DNA from: Comamonas aquatica NBRC 14918
Lineage (GTDB): Bacteria; Pseudomonadota; Gammaproteobacteria; Burkholderiales; Burkholderiaceae_C
Assembly: GCF_000739875.1 (NCBI RefSeq)
Contig: NZ_BBJR01000038.1
Span: forward strand, 1 to 64,000
DNA: 64,000 nt
Reading direction: 5' to 3'
The translations under genes and the position numbers were made by a program. Under the pieces are notes generated by a model. That model saw nothing but the letters and a program-made list of their open reading frames with translations, ran no database searches and was not told the DNA's origin. Positions 55,553-64,000 of the stretch are shown one piece after another. Position 1 is the stretch's first letter, and every line of letters begins with the position of its first letter.

Positions 55553-57112
55553 ATGACCACTACCAAGCACCTCACCCCCTTTGACTACCTGACCAAGATC
55601 CTGACGGCCCGTGTCTACGACGTGGCCGTGGAGTCGGACCTGGAACCCGCCAAGAACCTCAGCCGCCGCCTGCACAACAAGGTGCTGCTGAAGCGCGAGG
55701 ACCAGCAGCCCGTGTTCAGCTTCAAGCTGCGGGGCGCCTACAACAAGATGGCCAACCTGTCGCCCGAGCAGCTGCAGCGCGGCGTGATCTGCGCGTCGGC
55801 CGGCAACCACGCCCAGGGCGTGGCCCTGGGGGCCAAGAAGCTGGGCTGCCGCTCGGTGATCGTGATGCCCACGACCACACCCCAGGTCAAGATCGATGCC
55901 GTCCAGGCCCTGGGCGGCGAGGTGGTGCTGGCCGGCGACAGCTACTCCGACGCCTACAAGCACGCCGTCAAGCTGCAAAAGACCGAAGGCCTGACCTTTG
56001 TCCACCCGTTTGACGATCCGGACGTGATCGCCGGCCAGGGCACCATCGCCATGGAAATGCTGAGCCAGCTGCAAAAGCTGGGCAGCCCGCGCCTGGATGC
56101 GGTGTTCGTGGCGATTGGCGGCGGCGGCCTGATCAGCGGCGTGGCCAACTACATCAAGGCCGTGCGCCCCGAGATCAAGGTCATCGGCGTGCACACCAAG
56201 GACTCCAACGCCATGCTGCAGTCCGTGCAGTCCGGCGAGCGCGTGGAACTGCCCGACGTGGGTCTGTTTGCCGACGGCACGGCCGTGAAGCTGGTGGGCG
56301 AGGAGACCTTCCGCATCGCCAAGGACCTGGTGGACGACTATGTGGTGGTCGACACCGACGCCGTCTGCGCCGCCATCAAGGACATCTTTGTCGACACACG
56401 CTCCATCGTCGAGCCCTCGGGCGCCCTGGCCGTGGCCGCCATCAAGCAGTACGTGGCCAAGCACAAGACCAAGGGCGAGACCTACGCCGCCATCCTGTGC
56501 GGCGCCAACATGAACTTCGACCGCCTGCGCTTTGTGGCCGAACGCGCCGAGGTGGGCGAGGAGCGCGAAGCCCTGTTCGCCGTGACCATCCCCGAGGAGC
56601 GCGGCAGCTTCAAGCGCTTTTGCGAGGTGGTGGGCAAGCTGCCCGGCGGCCCACGCAGCGTGACCGAGTTCAATTACCGCATCAGCCACCAGAACAAGGC
56701 CCATGTCTTCGTCGGCCTGACCACGCCGACCAAGGGTGAGTCCGAGAAGATCACCAAGAACTTCCACAAGCACGGTTTCGAGGCGCTGGACCTGACCTTC
56801 GACGAAATGGCCAAGGAACACCTGCGCCACATGGTCGGCGGCCATTCGCCCCTGGCGCAGGACGAACGCCTGCTGCGCTTCGTCTTCCCCGAGCGCCCCG
56901 GCGCCCTGTTCAAGTTCCTGAGCCTGATGGCGCCGACCTGGAACATCTCGCTGTTCCACTACCGCAACCAGGGCGCGGACTATGGCCGCATCCTGGTTGG
57001 CATGCAGGTGCCGGCCAAGGACAGCAAGAAGTTCGACGCCTTCCTCAAGCAGCTGGGCTACCCCTGGGTGGAGGAAACCGACAACCCGGCCTACCAGCTG
57101 TTCCTGAAGTAA
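55553..57112 (+). CDS. ilvA: Threonine ammonia-lyase, biosynthetic
   Basis: 519-aa PLP enzyme forming 2-oxobutanoate from threonine, the first step to isoleucine. PLP lysine K58 in VFSFKLRGAYNKM, ASAGNHAQGVALGA, and the phosphate-binding loop VAIGGGGLISGVA. The C-terminal third carries two ACT-like domains (ALFAVTIPEERGSFKRF and RLLRFVFPERPGALFKFL) for isoleucine/valine control, so it is the biosynthetic form. The ATG at 55553 gives MTTTKHLTPFDYL; upstream frame is not conserved. Confidence 0.96.
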   Translation: MTTTKHLTPFDYLTKILTARVYDVAVESDLEPAKNLSRRLHNKVLLKREDQQPVFSFKLRGAYNKMANLSPEQLQRGVICASAGNHAQGVALGAKKLGCRSVIVMPTTTPQVKIDAVQALGGEVVLAGDSYSDAYKHAVKLQKTEGLTFVHPFDDPDVIAGQGTIAMEMLSQLQKLGSPRLDAVFVAIGGGGLISGVANYIKAVRPEIKVIGVHTKDSNAMLQSVQSGERVELPDVGLFADGTAVKLVGEETFRIAKDLVDDYVVVDTDAVCAAIKDIFVDTRSIVEPSGALAVAAIKQYVAKHKTKGETYAAILCGANMNFDRLRFVAERAEVGEEREALFAVTIPEERGSFKRFCEVVGKLPGGPRSVTEFNYRISHQNKAHVFVGLTTPTKGESEKITKNFHKHGFEALDLTFDEMAKEHLRHMVGGHSPLAQDERLLRFVFPERPGALFKFLSLMAPTWNISLFHYRNQGADYGRILVGMQVPAKDSKKFDAFLKQLGYPWVEETDNPAYQLFLK

Positions 57113-57228
57113 CGCGCCCCGGGCGGGGCGGGCTCCGGTGGGGCAACCACCACCCCGCCCGCCGGCGCACGGCCCCGTAGGCCCCCGCCCACCGGCGCCG
57201 CCTGCGGATTGGGCATGTTTTTGGCACT

Positions 57229-57272
57229 TGGCGCTCATGCAGCAAGCGCCAGCAGCTCTACTTTTCATACCT
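57229..57272. repeat. Half copy of the AGCTGC-type dispersed repeat before cobS
   Basis: TTGGCGCTCATGCAGCAAGC (57230-57249), GCCAGCAGCTCTACTTTTCA (57248-57267): the right-hand half of the element. The preceding 100 bases are a GC-rich potential hairpin (CGGGGCGGGC with GCCCGCCGG) with no T-run; no cobalamin riboswitch core is visible. Confidence 0.5.
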
Positions 57273-57275
57273 TTC

Positions 57276-58091
57276 ATGCAGCCTCTGCGCCACTTCCTGC
57301 TGGCCCTCCAGTTCTTCAGCCGCATCCCCGTGACCGGCCGCCTGGCGACCTGGGTGGGCTGGAGCCCGGCCCTGCAGCGCGCCAGTGCCGGCCACCTGCC
57401 CGGCGTGGGCTGGCTGGTCGGCCTGGTCGCCGCCGCCGTGGTGCTGGCCTGCCATTACGCCCTGGCCACGCACCCCATGCTGCCCTGGGTGGCGGCGGTG
57501 CTAAGCACGGCGGCCACGCTGTGCGTGACGGGCGGCTTTCACGAAGACGGGCTGGCCGATGTGGCCGATGGCCTGGGCGGCCACCTGCCCGCCGAGCGGG
57601 CGCTGGAAGTGATGAAGGATTCGCGCCTGGGCGCCTATGGCGCCATGGCGCTGTGCCTGGGCCTGCTGGCCAAGGTGGTGTTCGTGGCCTTGCTGGTGCA
57701 GATCGACGTGGCCGCCGCGGCCCTGCTGCTGTGCTGCGTGCACGTGCTGTCGCGCGCCGCGCCGCTGGTGCTGATGCGCACCCTGGCGCACGTGAGCAAG
57801 CCGGACGCCTCCAAAACCCTGCACATCGCGGGCAGCCCGCTGGGCTGGGGCGGCGTGCTGACCGGGCTGCTGTGGTGCCTGCCGGCGCTGGCGGCGGTGT
57901 ACGTCTACCTGGGCCAGGCCACCGTGCTGGCGCTGCTGCTGACGGGGGCCGTGGTCACTGCGTACCTGGGCTGGCGCTTCCAGCGCCGCCTGGGCGGCAT
58001 GACGGGCGACTGCCTGGGCGCCACCCAGCAGCTGTGCGAACTGGCCATGTACCTGGTCGCGGGCCTGTTGCTGGCCCAGTACGTGCTCTGA
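57276..58091 (+). CDS. cobS: Adenosylcobinamide-GDP ribazoletransferase
   Basis: 271-aa membrane enzyme joining alpha-ribazole (phosphate) to adenosylcobinamide-GDP, the last ring-assembly step of cobalamin. Family motifs: LLALQFFSRIPV, VTGGFHEDGLADVADGLGG, EVMKDSRLGAYGAMAL and GGMTGDCLGATQQLCE; several helices. The ATG at 57276 is the family start; the long proline-rich frame above is not coding. Paired with cobC three bases downstream. No other cobalamin genes are in the window. Confidence 0.95.
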   Translation: MQPLRHFLLALQFFSRIPVTGRLATWVGWSPALQRASAGHLPGVGWLVGLVAAAVVLACHYALATHPMLPWVAAVLSTAATLCVTGGFHEDGLADVADGLGGHLPAERALEVMKDSRLGAYGAMALCLGLLAKVVFVALLVQIDVAAAALLLCCVHVLSRAAPLVLMRTLAHVSKPDASKTLHIAGSPLGWGGVLTGLLWCLPALAAVYVYLGQATVLALLLTGAVVTAYLGWRFQRRLGGMTGDCLGATQQLCELAMYLVAGLLLAQYVL

Positions 58092-58094
58092 GCC

Positions 58095-58694
58095 ATGGCC
58101 GCCCCCGCCCTCTGGCTGCTGCGCCACGCCCAACCGCTGATTGCCCCCGGCGTCTGCTACGGCCAGCTGGATGTGCCGGCCGACCCGCAGCACACCCTGC
58201 AGGCCGCCCTGGGCGCCGGCGCGGCGCTGCCGCGGCAGGCCGTCGTGCGCCATTCGCCCCTGCAAAGGTGTGAGCAGCTGGCCCACGCCCTGCAAGCGCC
58301 GGAGGCACTTTTGGTGCCCGATGCGCGCCTGCAGGAAATGCACTTCGGCCACTGGGAAGGCCAGGCCTGGAGCACCATCGCCCGCCCCGAGCTGGACGCC
58401 TGGGGCCAGGACCTGTACCACACCGCCCCCGGTGGCGGCGAAAGCCTGGCCGCCATGCTGCAGCGCGTGTCCAGCGCCTTGCGGCACAGCTGGGCGCAGG
58501 ACAGCCGGCACGGCCAGCGCGACGTGGTCTGGGTCACGCACGCCGGCGTGATCCGCTGCGTGCAGTGGCTGCTGCAATACGGCCATGCCCAGCCCCGCGC
58601 CCAGGACTGGACCCTGCCCGCCCCCGCCTTCGGCGAATGGCTGCGCCTGCCGCTGGCCGGCATGGCGACCACCGTGCGGACCCTGCAACGCTGA
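58095..58694 (+). CDS. cobC: Alpha-ribazole phosphatase (histidine phosphatase family)
   Basis: 199-aa histidine phosphatase. Catalytic RHAQ (residues 10-13) instead of the usual RHGE, LQEMHFGHWEGQAW, and second histidine in VTHAGVIRCVQW. The RHAQ form and the position right after cobS identify it as CobC-type, removing phosphate from alpha-ribazole 5'-phosphate or from cobalamin 5'-phosphate. Confidence 0.88.
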   Translation: MAAPALWLLRHAQPLIAPGVCYGQLDVPADPQHTLQAALGAGAALPRQAVVRHSPLQRCEQLAHALQAPEALLVPDARLQEMHFGHWEGQAWSTIARPELDAWGQDLYHTAPGGGESLAAMLQRVSSALRHSWAQDSRHGQRDVVWVTHAGVIRCVQWLLQYGHAQPRAQDWTLPAPAFGEWLRLPLAGMATTVRTLQR

Positions 58695-58708
58695 ACCCTG
58701 TCCACCCC

Positions 58709-58948
58709 ATGCCGATCACCTTGCCCGACACCACGCAACAGCAGGCCGTGGCCTCCATCGAACGCTATTTCCGCGAACACATGGACGAGCCCATCGGCAA
58801 TGTCGCCGCCGCAGGCCTGCTGAAGTTCTTCCTGGCAGAGATCGCCCCGCTGGCCTACAACCAGGGCGTGGCCGACGCCCAGGCCCAGATGCAGCAGCGC
58901 GTGACCGAGATCGACATCGACGTGCACCAGGAGGCCTTCAGCTTCTAG
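58709..58948 (+). CDS. DUF2164 family protein
   Basis: 79-aa protein matching DUF2164: an N-terminal stretch with QQAVASIERYFREHMDEPIGNVAAAGLLKFFLAEIAPLAYNQGVADA, then a helix with alternating Gln. No known function. It starts 14 bases after cobC and is probably cotranscribed. Confidence 0.82.
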   Translation: MPITLPDTTQQQAVASIERYFREHMDEPIGNVAAAGLLKFFLAEIAPLAYNQGVADAQAQMQQRVTEIDIDVHQEAFSF

Positions 58949-59042
58949 CCGCCGCGCCCGCGCACCCGCAGCCGCTAGGGCGGCAGCCGGTGCCGCATAA
59001 CCTGCCGGCACCGGGGTCATGCGCAAGCTGCACAATGAACGC

Positions 59043-59339
59043 ATGTTTGAATCCCTGCGTACCTGGGCCACCCCCTACGGTGGCGACGTCTTCCTCTACA
59101 TCAGCGTGCTGGCCGTGGCCAGCGTGGTGGGCCTGCAGCTGTACAAGCAGCGGCTCAGCAGCTTCACGCTGCAGCGCTTCATCCGACTGGGTGCGCTGAT
59201 TGCCCTGCCGCTGACCATCATCGCCATGGAAATGGGCGAGCAGCACTGGGGCATCGCCGTGGTCGCCATCGTCTGGGCAGTGGCCGTGGCCATCATCAGC
59301 AAGAATGCCGTGGCCCTGCGCAAAGACAACAAAAAGTGA
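59043..59339 (+). CDS. Small membrane protein of unknown function
   Basis: 98-aa protein with three hydrophobic helices (VFLYISVLAVASVVGLQLY, FIRLGALIALPLTIIAMEM, GIAVVAIVWAVAVAII) and a Lys-rich tail. No family recognised. The ATG at 59043 is preferred; an earlier one at 59019 adds eight residues. Codon use matches real genes nearby. Confidence 0.65.
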   Translation: MFESLRTWATPYGGDVFLYISVLAVASVVGLQLYKQRLSSFTLQRFIRLGALIALPLTIIAMEMGEQHWGIAVVAIVWAVAVAIISKNAVALRKDNKK

Positions 59340-59359
59340 GCTGACAGCGCTGGTTTTCT

Positions 59360-59393
59360 GCGGATTTCCGATGCTTTTCCATTTGAAATCCGC
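59360..59393. repeat. Inverted repeat between the membrane protein and the LLM gene
   Basis: GCGGATTTC (59360-59368) and GAAATCCGC (59385-59393), perfect 9-bp arms and a 16-base loop. No T-run. Could be an operator for the WYL regulator downstream or a mobile repeat remnant. Confidence 0.45.
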
Positions 59394-59438
59394 CTGCAGC
59401 CTGCGCTGAACGCTTCGGTTTGAAGAGTGGAGTTCCCC

Positions 59439-60437
59439 ATGCATTTCAAGATACCGCGCCTGTCCATGCTGGACCTGGTGGCCGTGCGCGAAGGCGGCAC
59501 GGTGCGCCAGGCACTGGACATTGCCGTGCAAACCGCACAAAAGGCCGAGGCCCTGGGCTTTGCCCGCTACTGGCTGGCCGAGCACCACAACATGCCGGGC
59601 ATCGCCAGCTCCGCCACGGCGGTGCTGATCGGCCACATCGCCGGCCAGACCACGCGCATCCGCGTCGGCTCGGGCGGCATCATGCTGCCCAACCACCCGC
59701 CGCTGGTCGTGGCCGAAGCCTTCGGCACCCTGGCCGAGCTGTACCCGGGCCGCATCGACCTGGGCCTGGGCCGCGCGCCCGGCACGGACGGTGCCACCAT
59801 GCGCGCCCTGCGCCGGGACCGTGTCGAGTCCGAGGAGGACTTCCCACGCGACGTGGCCGAGCTGCAGCGCCTGCTGGGCCCGGCCGACCCGAACGCGCGC
59901 ATCAGCGCCACCCCCGGCAGCGACACCCACATTCCCATATGGCTGCTGGGCTCCAGCCTGTATTCCGCCCAGCTGGCCGCCATGAAGGGCCTGCCCTACG
60001 CCTTCGCCTCGCACTTTGCGCCGCGCTTCCTGCACCAGGCGATCGGGCTGTACCGCCAGCTGTTCCGCCCCTCCGCCGTGCTGGACAAGCCGTATGTCAT
60101 GGTCGGCGTGCCCGTGGTGGCCGCCCCCACCGATGCCGAGGCGCAGTTCCTGGCCACCAGCACCCAGCAGCGTGTGCTGGGCATCCTGACCGGCCAGCGC
60201 GGCAAGCTGCCCCTGCCCGTCGAAGGCTTCCTGCAGCAGCTGGGCCCGCGCGAGCAGGCCGCCATCCAGGACTTCCTGGCGCTGGCCGTGGTCGGCGGCC
60301 CCGAGACCGTGCGCCAGGGCTTTGCACAGATCCAGCAGAGCACCGAGGCGGACGAGCTGATCCTGGTCACCGACATCCACAGCCCCGCGCTGCGCCTGCG
60401 CAGCTTGGAAATCAGCGCCCAGGCCCTGGCGGGCTGA
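59439..60437 (+). CDS. LLM-class flavin-dependent oxidoreductase
   Basis: 332-aa luciferase-like TIM-barrel oxidoreductase, probably FMNH2-dependent. Typical of the single-chain MsnO8/YhbW group: [62 protein letters not shown] and [12 protein letters not shown]. The ATG at 59439 follows GTGGAG. Substrate unknown. It is followed after 20 bases by a YafY-type regulator gene. Confidence 0.9.
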   Translation: MHFKIPRLSMLDLVAVREGGTVRQALDIAVQTAQKAEALGFARYWLAEHHNMPGIASSATAVLIGHIAGQTTRIRVGSGGIMLPNHPPLVVAEAFGTLAELYPGRIDLGLGRAPGTDGATMRALRRDRVESEEDFPRDVAELQRLLGPADPNARISATPGSDTHIPIWLLGSSLYSAQLAAMKGLPYAFASHFAPRFLHQAIGLYRQLFRPSAVLDKPYVMVGVPVVAAPTDAEAQFLATSTQQRVLGILTGQRGKLPLPVEGFLQQLGPREQAAIQDFLALAVVGGPETVRQGFAQIQQSTEADELILVTDIHSPALRLRSLEISAQALAG

Positions 60438-60457
60438 CGCCCCTTCAGCGCCCCGCA

Positions 60458-61156
60458 ATGAGCCGCTCCGCCCGCCTGCTGCAGCTGCTGGACCAGTTGC
60501 GCCGCGCGCGCCAGCCACAGACCGGGCCGGCCCTGGCCCAGGCGCTGGGCATCAGCCTGCGCACCCTGTACCGCGACATTGCCACGCTGCGCGAGCAGGG
60601 CGCGGCGATTGCCGGCGAACCCGGCATGGGCTACGAGATGCGCCCGGGCTTTGTGCTGCCGCCGCTGATGTTCACCCCCGATGAGCTGGAGGCCCTGCTG
60701 CTGGGCGCACGCTGGGCCAGCCAGCAGGCCGACCCCGCACTGGCCCAGGCCGCCCAGACCGCGCTGGACCGCGTGCGCAGCGCCTTGCCGCTGGGGCTGC
60801 GCATCGAGGTGGACACCAGCGGGCTGCTGGTGCCCGCCATGGACCGGGCCGACGCCCCAACCGAGCCCAGGCAGACGCCGCTGCGCCACGCTATCCGTCA
60901 CCAGCGCAAGATCGTGCTGCACTACCGCGATGAAAAGGGCCAGCCCAGCGAGCGCTGCATCTGGCCGTTTGCCATGGCCTTCTTTGACCGCCACCGCGTG
61001 CTGGCCGCCTGGTGCGAGCTGCGCCAGGATTTCCGGCACTTCCGCGCCGACCGCGTGCGCTCGGTCACGGCGCTGTCCGAGCGCTACCCGGAACCCCGTG
61101 CCCACCTGATCGAGCGCTGGTCGCGCCAGTTGTGCAGCCGCACCGACCGCTGCTGA
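60458..61156 (+). CDS. YafY-type HTH/WYL-domain regulator
   Basis: 232-aa regulator with an N-terminal HTH_11 (RLLQLLDQLRRARQ, LAQALGISLRTLYRDIATLREQ) and a WYL domain (IVLHYRDEKGQPSERCIWPFAMAFFDRHRVLAAWCELRQDFRHFRADRV). WYL proteins sense small ligands or nucleic acids. Its closeness to the LLM gene suggests local control. Confidence 0.9.
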   Translation: MSRSARLLQLLDQLRRARQPQTGPALAQALGISLRTLYRDIATLREQGAAIAGEPGMGYEMRPGFVLPPLMFTPDELEALLLGARWASQQADPALAQAAQTALDRVRSALPLGLRIEVDTSGLLVPAMDRADAPTEPRQTPLRHAIRHQRKIVLHYRDEKGQPSERCIWPFAMAFFDRHRVLAAWCELRQDFRHFRADRVRSVTALSERYPEPRAHLIERWSRQLCSRTDRC

Positions 61157-61334
61157 CACGGCCGCGCCACATGCCCCCGGCGCGGGCCGCCGCAGCGGCC
61201 AACCTGCGCCCATGGCAGGGCGGCCCGGGCACCTTTCACGCCACCACGGCCGCGCTGCGCTGCTGACAGAAACTGTCAGCAGGCCTGCCTACAGTCGCGG
61301 CCATGGCGCTGTTGCCATGTGTTGCCCCTCTGTC

Positions 61335-61973
61335 ATGACACCTCGCGCCCCTGCCCTGCACCTGTTCTTCCACCCCCATTCGCGCGCCGCCATGGTGCGC
61401 TGGATGCTGGAGGCATGCGGCGCCCGCTACGCCCTGACGCGGCTGGAATTCGGTGCCGACATGAAGTCGCCAGGCTACCTGGCCCTCAACCCCATGGGCA
61501 AGGTGCTCACGCTGCTGCACGGCGACACCGTCATCACCGAAACGGCCGCCATCGTGGCCTACCAGGCCGAGCTGTTTCCCGAGCAGCAACTGGCCCCCGC
61601 CCCGGGCAGCGCGCTGTGCGGCAGCCATTTCCGCTGGATGTTCTACCTGGCGGGGCCTGCCGATGCCGCGCTGACTGCGCAGCACCTGGGCCACCTGGCC
61701 GACCAGACGCCCGAACACGCCTCCATGGCCGGCTACGGGCGCCTGGAGGACGTGGTGGAAACGCGGCGCCAGGCCGTGGCTGGACGGCGCTACCTGTGCG
61801 GCGACCAGTTCACGGCGGCCGACCTGCTGATGGTCAGCTACCTGCGCTGGGGGCACACGATGAAGCTGCTGCCGCCGCTGCCCGAGTTCAGCGCCTACAG
61901 CCTGCCGCTGCTGGACCGTCCGGCGTCCTTGCGCGCCCTCGCGCTCAACGAGGCCGAACTGGCCACGGCCTGA
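61335..61973 (+). CDS. Glutathione S-transferase family protein
   Basis: 212-aa GST. N-terminal thioredoxin-like domain (LHLFFHPHSRAAMVRWMLEACG, NPMGKVLTLLHGDTVITETAAIVAYQAELFP with the cis-Pro and ETAAI glutathione site) and C-terminal helical domain ending in YLCGDQFTAADLLMVSYLRWG. Catalytic residue likely Ser in HPHSRA. The ATG at 61335 gives the family start. Stand-alone gene. Confidence 0.9.
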   Translation: MTPRAPALHLFFHPHSRAAMVRWMLEACGARYALTRLEFGADMKSPGYLALNPMGKVLTLLHGDTVITETAAIVAYQAELFPEQQLAPAPGSALCGSHFRWMFYLAGPADAALTAQHLGHLADQTPEHASMAGYGRLEDVVETRRQAVAGRRYLCGDQFTAADLLMVSYLRWGHTMKLLPPLPEFSAYSLPLLDRPASLRALALNEAELATA

Positions 61974-62060
61974 GGCCCGGCCCTGGAGCGGCTTGCCGGC
62001 CGGCGCCGGACATTCCCCGCTACCATGGTGGCCATGCCTGCCTACACCGACTGATCCCAC

Positions 62061-62975
62061 ATGGCCGTCAGCCTCCACGACCAACTGGTTGTTGCCATCT
62101 CCTCGCGCGCCCTGTTCAACTTTGAAGAGGAGAACCAGGTCTTCAACCAGGACCCGGGCGCCTACCAGCAACTGCAGCGCGAGCGGCTGGACCTGCCTGC
62201 GCCGCCGGGCGTGGCCCTGCCCCTGGTGCGCAAGCTGCTGGCCTTCAACCAGGGCGACCGGCGGCGGGTCGAAGTGGTGGTGCTGTCACGCAACGACCCG
62301 GTCAGCGGCATGCGCGTGTTCCGCAGCGCCAAGGCCCATGGTCTGGACAGCATCCAGCGCGGCGTGTTCACGCAGGGGCGCGACCCGTTCGGCTACCTGC
62401 GCCCGCTGGGCGCCCACCTGTTTCTGTCGGCCAACGCGGCCGATGTGACCCAGGCGCTGAACCTGGGCTACCCCGCCGCCCGCGTGCTGACGGAATCGGC
62501 CGGCGCCAGCAGCGCCCACCCGCAGGAAGTGCGCATCGCCTTCGACGGCGATGCGGTGCTGTTCTCCGACGAGGCCGAGCGCGTCTACCAGGCCGAAGGG
62601 CTGGATGCCTTCCTGCGCCACGAGGTCGAGCACGTGGCGCAACCCCTGCCCGACGGCCCCTTCAAGCCCCTGCTGGCGGCCTTGCACCGCCTGCAGCAGG
62701 CCGCCCAGGGGGGCGAGACCGGCGGCATGCGCCTGCGCACGGCCCTGGTCACGGCCCGCAGCGCGCCCGCGCACGAGCGCGCCATCCGCACGCTGATGGA
62801 CTGGCAGATCGAAGTGGATGAGGCCATGTTCCTCGGTGGCCTGCCCAAGGGGGAGTTCCTGCGCGAATTCGCACCGGACTTCTTCTTCGACGACCAGACC
62901 GGCCATGTCCAGTCAGCCAGCGCCCACGTGCCTGCGGGCCATGTGCGCAGCGGCATCGCCAACGCCACACCCTGA
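62061..62975 (+). CDS. 5'-nucleotidase (PF06189 type)
   Basis: 304-aa cytosolic nucleotidase-like protein. Features of the family: VVAISSRALFNFEEENQVF, EVVVLSRNDPVSGMRVFRSAKAHGL, FTQGRDPFGYLRPLGAHLFLSAN and the acidic IAFDGDAVLFSDEAERVY. Members hydrolyse nucleoside monophosphates. Stand-alone; ends just before a hairpin that terminates the convergent gene. Confidence 0.88.
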   Translation: MAVSLHDQLVVAISSRALFNFEEENQVFNQDPGAYQQLQRERLDLPAPPGVALPLVRKLLAFNQGDRRRVEVVVLSRNDPVSGMRVFRSAKAHGLDSIQRGVFTQGRDPFGYLRPLGAHLFLSANAADVTQALNLGYPAARVLTESAGASSAHPQEVRIAFDGDAVLFSDEAERVYQAEGLDAFLRHEVEHVAQPLPDGPFKPLLAALHRLQQAAQGGETGGMRLRTALVTARSAPAHERAIRTLMDWQIEVDEAMFLGGLPKGEFLREFAPDFFFDDQTGHVQSASAHVPAGHVRSGIANATP

Positions 62976-62989
62976 CTGGCGCAGCCATG

Positions 62990-63011
62990 AAAAAGCCACC
63001 TGACGGTGGCT
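62990..63011 (-). terminator. Rho-independent terminator after the orphan charged protein
   Basis: AGCCACC (62994-63000 with TGAC loop) and GGTGGCT (63005-63011); on the minus strand TTTTTC follows. It serves the gene at 63034-63477. Confidence 0.8.
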
Positions 63012-63033
63012 AATGGGGTGGACGCTGGGGTGC

Positions 63034-63477
63034 TTACAGACCGCCGGTGCGCTTGACCTTGGGCTCGGCGTAGGTCAGTGGCTCGGTGCGCACCTGCAGC
63101 ATGTTGCGCTCCTGCTGGTCGGTCTTCTGCGCTTCCTGGGCCGCTTCCACCGCCATCGCGCTGGCGCGCCACATCGACTGGATGTGCTCGATCAGCTGCT
63201 TGTAGATGGGCTCCTTGGGCGGCTCCTGCTCTTCTTCCTTGACCTTCTTCTCCTGCACCTCGGTCCAGTCGCGGTCTTCCAGGCTCTTGTCCGAGGGCTT
63301 TTCCGGACTCTTGATGGTGACGGTCACGCCCTCACCCAGCTTGTCCGCGGACTCCACGGCATTCACCGCGTGCACGGGACGCACCGCCGCCGGTCCCGAC
63401 GCACCTGTGGAGTACAGATTGGCACCCTGGGTGTTGGTCCACTGGATGGGAGTACGTTCTACAGGTGGTATTGACAT
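63034..63477 (-). CDS. Orphan charged protein, unknown function
   Basis: 147-aa soluble-looking protein with no signal peptide or membrane helix. The middle (about 55-95) is highly charged (PEKPSDKSLEDRDWTEVQEKKVKEEEQEPPKEP). A predicted amphipathic helix follows (IYKQLIEHIQSMWRASAMAVEAAQEAQ) and a basic end (YAEPKVKRTGGL). I recognise no family. The ATG is the only good start and the gene has its own terminator, so it is likely real. Confidence 0.65.
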   Translation of the reverse strand: MSIPPVERTPIQWTNTQGANLYSTGASGPAAVRPVHAVNAVESADKLGEGVTVTIKSPEKPSDKSLEDRDWTEVQEKKVKEEEQEPPKEPIYKQLIEHIQSMWRASAMAVEAAQEAQKTDQQERNMLQVRTEPLTYAEPKVKRTGGL

Positions 63478-63616
63478 GGCGAGGCCCTCGATTCACGGAA
63501 TAAAAGCGGCGACAAAAACAGGTTCCGACTGTTCTATCGGCAGCTTGTGGTGAAAATTTAGGAAATTTTTCAACTTTTTGACTGCCGCTCGTCGGAACCG
63601 CTGGTCGCCGCCGCCG

Positions 63617-64000
63617 TTACAGGAACAGCTCCAGGAATTTGTGCGACTGCCGGTCCAGCTGGCGGGCGTCCGGAATCAGGTACTGCACGCCATCCCGGCT
63701 GGCGATCAGCAACTGGTGCTGGTCCTTGAGCTTGCGGATGTCTTCTTCGGCCCGCAGCGTCAGCGTGGTGCGCCCCTTGTCGGTCATGACCGTCCAGACG
63801 CTGGGCACGGAGATGGCATCAATGGCCTCGATGCGCTGCACCACGGGCACGAACTCGCGCACGGCAAAGTCTTCCTCCAGCAGCGCGCGCTGGTCGGCCG
63901 GCAGGTGGTCCAGGTGCTCGATCCAGCAGACCTCTTTGCCATCCGGGCCCACCAGGGAAATCGCTTCCAGCGGCGCCTCCAGGGGGAAGGCCCGCACCGG
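63617..64000 (-). CDS. DUF1854 protein, cyanophycin-metabolism-associated type; 5' end outside window
   Basis: The frame is open to the window edge; the visible 128 codons lack the N-terminus. The sequence PVRAFPLEAPLEAISLVGPDGKEVCWIEHLDHLPADQRALLEEDFAVREFVPVV, the RTTLTLRAEEDIRKL block and YLIPDARQLD are typical of DUF1854. In beta-proteobacteria this family lies with cyanophycin synthetase genes and an ABC-type protein. A GTG at 63997 is not the start because homology continues past it. Confidence 0.85.
   Translation of the reverse strand, partial: PVRAFPLEAPLEAISLVGPDGKEVCWIEHLDHLPADQRALLEEDFAVREFVPVVQRIEAIDAISVPSVWTVMTDKGRTTLTLRAEEDIRKLKDQHQLLIASRDGVQYLIPDARQLDRQSHKFLELFL

Noticed and set aside
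57113..57275. Cobalamin riboswitch before cobS
   Set aside because: No B12-box-like core is visible; only GC-rich inverted repeats and a dispersed element.

Overview
The window is a GC-rich bacterial chromosome segment that reads as a member of the Comamonadaceae (Burkholderiales), in the Comamonas/Delftia/Acidovorax neighbourhood. This rests on protein character (Comamonas-type porins, a Burkholderiales metK, groESL under CIRCE), on both System I and System II cytochrome c maturation, and on three short dispersed repeat families that I know from Acidovorax-like genomes. The assignment is from memory, not from a database search. I see no tRNA, rRNA, CRISPR array or prophage.

Layout. 1-900: 3' part of an IS30-family element, followed by a repeat-rich spacer. 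1317-6588 (minus): peptide-type ABC importer (binding protein, two permeases, double ATPase). 6911-7552: histidine phosphatase. 7651-15818: a divergent catabolic unit. On the minus strand are an RpiR-type regulator, 2,3-diaminopropionate ammonia-lyase, an M20 carbamoylase and an N-carbamoyl-amino-acid hydrolase. On the plus strand is a polar amino acid ABC importer behind a sigma-54-like promoter. I infer import and breakdown of an N-carbamoylated diamino acid to pyruvate and ammonia.

15984-25811: small stress and envelope genes (PEBP/YbhB, a Fur-box esterase, Pmp3), System II cytochrome c assembly (ccsB-resB) with cytochrome c4, engB, an alpha/beta hydrolase and two LpxL-like acyltransferases. 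25939-31166: metK with a structured leader, then an NAD salvage operon (long-family nicotinamidase, pncB, NadM-Nudix) and a GNAT acetyltransferase.

31217-43926: an anaerobic nitrate/NO region. napEDABC runs directly into ccmABCDEFGHI on the minus strand, read from a class-II FNR-type promoter. nnrS-nsrR is divergent and has its own FNR box. The System I genes follow nap without a gap and can mature the c-type hemes of NapB and NapC.

44086-54217: groESL (sigma-32-like promoter plus CIRCE), pgi, a KAS III-like synthase, tal, a HexR-like regulator and two tandem porins. 54717-64000: OsmC-like protein, a candidate small RNA or attenuator before ilvA, cobS-cobC, several small or orphan genes, an LLM flavoenzyme with a WYL regulator, a GST, a 5'-nucleotidase, an orphan charged protein, and the start-less end of a DUF1854 gene of the cyanophycin-associated type.
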